This document shows positions 13,540 to 15,417 of a stretch of 15,417 nucleotides of DNA, piece by piece. This DNA comes from JAWKWH01 sp041582695 (GTDB lineage Bacteria > Pseudomonadota > Alphaproteobacteria > Rhizobiales > Rhizobiaceae): assembly GCA_041582695.1 (NCBI GenBank), contig JBFIBB010000055.1:1-15417 (forward strand), in the 5' to 3' direction. Each line of letters starts with the position of its first letter. The stretch's first letter is position 1. A program made the translations under genes and the position numbers. The notes below the pieces were generated by a model, which was given only the letters and a program-made list of their open reading frames with translations, made no database searches and was not told the DNA's origin.

Positions 13540-14748
13540 TTATTCCGCGGGCGCAGCGTGGCCTGCTGGTTCTTCAGGGCTTTCCGTGATCTCCGCCACC
13601 CAAAGACTGTGATGCTCGCGCGCCCATTGCTCTTCGACTTCCCCGGACCCCATCGCGTCGTATGCGCCTTCCATGCCGAGCGAGCCGATATAGATATGCG
13701 CGAGGATAATCGCCATCAGAACAAAGGCGACGATGGCGTGCCAAGCCTGCGCATACTGCATTTCTTTGTGTGGTGTGAGCTCGGTCTGCAATTCGCCGAT
13801 GCCAGGAAGCGACGTGATGCCAATCGCCACCAGTTTCTGGAACGTGACAGCAAACATCGGCAACTGGAATGGAAACAGCAGCGAAAGCCCGGTCAGCGAT
13901 ATCGATGCGCCAAGTATGATCACGGACCAGAAAATCAGTTTCTGGCCGGCATTGAATTTCTTCGCCGGCGGATGAACGCCCTTGACGAACAATCCTCCTC
14001 CCTTTGCAAGCCAAGTGAGATCGGTGCGGCTCGGCAGGTTGTGTATAACCCACATGACGAAGATCATGACCAGACCTACGATGAACGCCCAGGCGACGTT
14101 GTTGTGAATCCATTTTGACGCGAGCGCCAGCGTGGCAAACGCATCCTTGCCGAATAGCGGGATAAGCGCCATGCGGCCAAACAGCGTGATTAATCCAGTA
14201 AGCCCGAGCAGGATGAACGAACCGGCGGTCAGCCAGTGGCCGAAGCGTTCGACAGCCTTGAATCGGGTAACCGTGCGTCCGGTCTTTTCGCCGTCTATGC
14301 GGATGCGGCCGCGAACGAGATAGAACAGGGCGAGCAAGGCCAGGGTTGCGAGCAGAAGATAGCCGCCCCATAAGGCCAATGGTCCTTCCCTGAATTTCAG
14401 CCATTGCATGCCGTCGTCTTGCACCAGAACCTTGCCAACCTGTCCGCCTGCGGACACGGTGACATCAGCTTCCCCGAATCGTAGCGCGCGCCACAAATCC
14501 GGGTCCGACGCGCCGCCGAGCGTGCCGAGAGGCGCCGTGATCGAAGCCGCATTCTCGGGGTCGCCTGTTGCGGCACGGCGCTCGCTGTCATCGACTTTCA
14601 AACCCTGCTGCCGCGCCAGGATGTCTTCGAGCGTTTGCGCGCCGCCCGTTGCCGACCGGTCGGGGGTCGCTTGTGCAATCGCGTAAGTGGCCGTAAGCGG
14701 CGTTGTCAGGATTATCGAAACGAGTAGCGCTAGAACGGCACGCATCAT
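13540..14748 (-). CDS. fdh3C: Formate dehydrogenase gamma subunit (cytochrome b556)
   Basis: Membrane diheme cytochrome b of a respiratory formate dehydrogenase. It anchors the complex and passes formate electrons from the iron-sulfur beta subunit to the quinone pool. It has 402 residues. A signal peptide (1-25) is followed by a roughly 95-residue periplasmic extension absent from E. coli FdoI/FdnI. Five hydrophobic segments follow (about 123-145, 172-190, 218-237, 268-291 and 334-355). His residues at the membrane edges (171, 215, 236, 337, 351) include the expected heme b ligands. NLPSRTDLTWLAKGGG and HPPAKKFNAGQK are typical of the alphaproteobacterial family. ATG 14748 has GAGG seven bases upstream. 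The gene follows the beta-subunit gene after 94 bases, which contain two back-to-back hairpins. The symbol follows Methylobacterium FDH3 usage. Confidence 0.92.
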   Translation of the reverse strand: MMRAVLALLVSIILTTPLTATYAIAQATPDRSATGGAQTLEDILARQQGLKVDDSERRAATGDPENAASITAPLGTLGGASDPDLWRALRFGEADVTVSAGGQVGKVLVQDDGMQWLKFREGPLALWGGYLLLATLALLALFYLVRGRIRIDGEKTGRTVTRFKAVERFGHWLTAGSFILLGLTGLITLFGRMALIPLFGKDAFATLALASKWIHNNVAWAFIVGLVMIFVMWVIHNLPSRTDLTWLAKGGGLFVKGVHPPAKKFNAGQKLIFWSVIILGASISLTGLSLLFPFQLPMFAVTFQKLVAIGITSLPGIGELQTELTPHKEMQYAQAWHAIVAFVLMAIILAHIYIGSLGMEGAYDAMGSGEVEEQWAREHHSLWVAEITESPEEPAGHAAPAE

Positions 14749-14773
14749 GGCTTGGCCTCAGTGATTGTCCGTT

Positions 14774-14790
14774 GATTTCGAATGGAAATC
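14774..14790 (-). promoter_or_regulatory. Second intercistronic hairpin before the gamma-subunit gene
   Basis: On the minus strand GATTTC and GAAATC pair (six base pairs, 5-base loop CATTC), directly abutting the larger GC-rich hairpin at 14791-14816. It lies about 25 bases upstream of the gamma-subunit start, just before its ribosome site. Confidence 0.4.
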
Positions 14791-14816
14791 CCGGGGCGAT
14801 CCGAAGATCGCCCCGG
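14791..14816 (-). promoter_or_regulatory. UUCG-capped stable hairpin between beta and gamma genes of formate dehydrogenase
   Basis: On the minus (transcribed) strand CCGGGGCGATC and GATCGCCCCGG form a perfect 11-bp stem capped by TTCG, the exceptionally stable C(UUCG)G tetraloop. It starts 26 bases after the beta-subunit stop. The sequence after it (GATTTCC) has no real U run, so it is more likely an mRNA-stabilising or processing structure, or a partial attenuator, than a full terminator. Confidence 0.65.
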
Positions 14817-14842
14817 ACAGCATCAGCGGCAAGATAGCGGCG

Positions 14843-15417
14843 TCAGCCGCCCTTCTGCCCGTATGCAGTGCCCCAGCCCCAGGCACCTGTACCGAAACCG
14901 CGGGCAACAACTCGCTCGCGGTAGATGCCCGAAACCACATCGCCGTCGCCTGCCAGAAGCGCCTTCGTTGAACACATCTCAGCGCAGAGAGGCAGTTTGC
15001 CTTCGGCGATTCGATTACGTCCATATTTCTGGAACTCGGCCTGGCTGTTGTCTGCTTCGGGCCCACCCGCGCAGAACGTGCATTTGTCCATCTTGCCGCG
15101 CGAACCGAAGTTTCCGGCCTGCGGGAATTGCGGCGCGCCAAACGGGCACGCGTAGAAGCAATAGCCGCAACCAATGCACAGGTCTTTCGAATGCAGAACC
15201 ACGCCGTCGTCGGTTTGGTAGAAGCAATCGACCGGGCATACGGCCATGCAAGGCGCGTCAGAACAGTGCATGCAGGCCACCGATATCGACCGTTCTCCGG
15301 GCTTGCCGTCATTGATCGTGACGACGCGGCGGCGGTTGATGCCCCAAGGCACTTCATGCTCGTTCTTGCACGCGGTAACGCAGGCGTTGCACTCAATGCA
15401 GCGTTCGGCGTCGCAGA
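14843..15417 (-). CDS. fdh3B: Formate dehydrogenase beta subunit, iron-sulfur protein (5' end outside window)
   Basis: Four-cluster ferredoxin-type subunit that carries electrons from the molybdenum/tungsten catalytic subunit to the cytochrome b subunit. The frame is open to the right edge: residues CDAERCIECNACVTAC are encoded beyond the GTG at 15352, so that codon is internal. About 191 residues are visible. Four Cys groups bind [4Fe-4S] clusters: CIECNACVTAC, CMHCSDAPCMAVCP, CIGCGYCFYACP, and CTFC together with CAEMC. The C-terminus ends soon after the last cluster in a Gly/Trp-rich tail and lacks the transmembrane helix of E. coli FdnH/FdoH. This fits the short FDH3-type beta subunit. The catalytic subunit gene is expected upstream, beyond position 15417. 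Confidence 0.93.
   Translation of the reverse strand, partial: CDAERCIECNACVTACKNEHEVPWGINRRRVVTINDGKPGERSISVACMHCSDAPCMAVCPVDCFYQTDDGVVLHSKDLCIGCGYCFYACPFGAPQFPQAGNFGSRGKMDKCTFCAGGPEADNSQAEFQKYGRNRIAEGKLPLCAEMCSTKALLAGDGDVVSGIYRERVVARGFGTGAWGWGTAYGQKGG

Overview
The window looks like chromosome of an alphaproteobacterium, most likely a Hyphomicrobiales (Rhizobiales) member of the Hoeflea/Phyllobacterium/Rhizobium sort. This rests on the moderately high GC content, the compact NAD kinase, the RhlE-type helicase whose C-terminus ends in a GFGDDLPDF-like motif, the rhizobial-type cysteine synthase, and a membrane formate dehydrogenase whose gamma subunit carries a long N-terminal periplasmic extension. 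These family impressions come from memory; no search was run. I see no phage, transposon, integrase or CRISPR signal.

Layout from left to right: the 3' end of a TfoX-like gene (+); a DEAD-box RNA helicase (-) with no ordinary start codon near its N-terminus; nadK (-); tRNA-Thr(UGU) (+), whose CCA end lies one base from the stop codon of the convergent trkH (-); a 393-bp divergent region rich in inverted repeats; a second DEAD-box helicase (+); an MFS transporter (+); a convergent membrane-anchored alpha/beta hydrolase (-); then a tight four-gene + operon, cysK - alaX - sseA - GNAT, joining cysteine synthesis, mischarged-tRNA editing and mercaptopyruvate sulfur transfer.

The right end is the 3' part of a minus-strand formate dehydrogenase operon. 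In transcription order it holds the iron-sulfur beta subunit (cut by the window edge), a double-hairpin intercistronic element, the cytochrome b gamma subunit, a secreted seven-bladed WD40 propeller fused to a mitochondrial-type cytochrome c, and a 45-residue single-span membrane protein that overlaps it by ATGA. The last two are not part of the textbook formate dehydrogenase. They suggest that formate electrons may go, at least partly, to a tethered c-type cytochrome rather than only to quinone. This is the best candidate for an undescribed system here.

The second theme is RNA-level control. The first helicase has a consensus -35 box, a strong GAGGAGG Shine-Dalgarno sequence and an in-frame CTG inside a small hairpin. 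The second has a leader with two hairpins that share an identical 5' arm. The fdh operon has a UUCG-capped hairpin between its beta and gamma genes.
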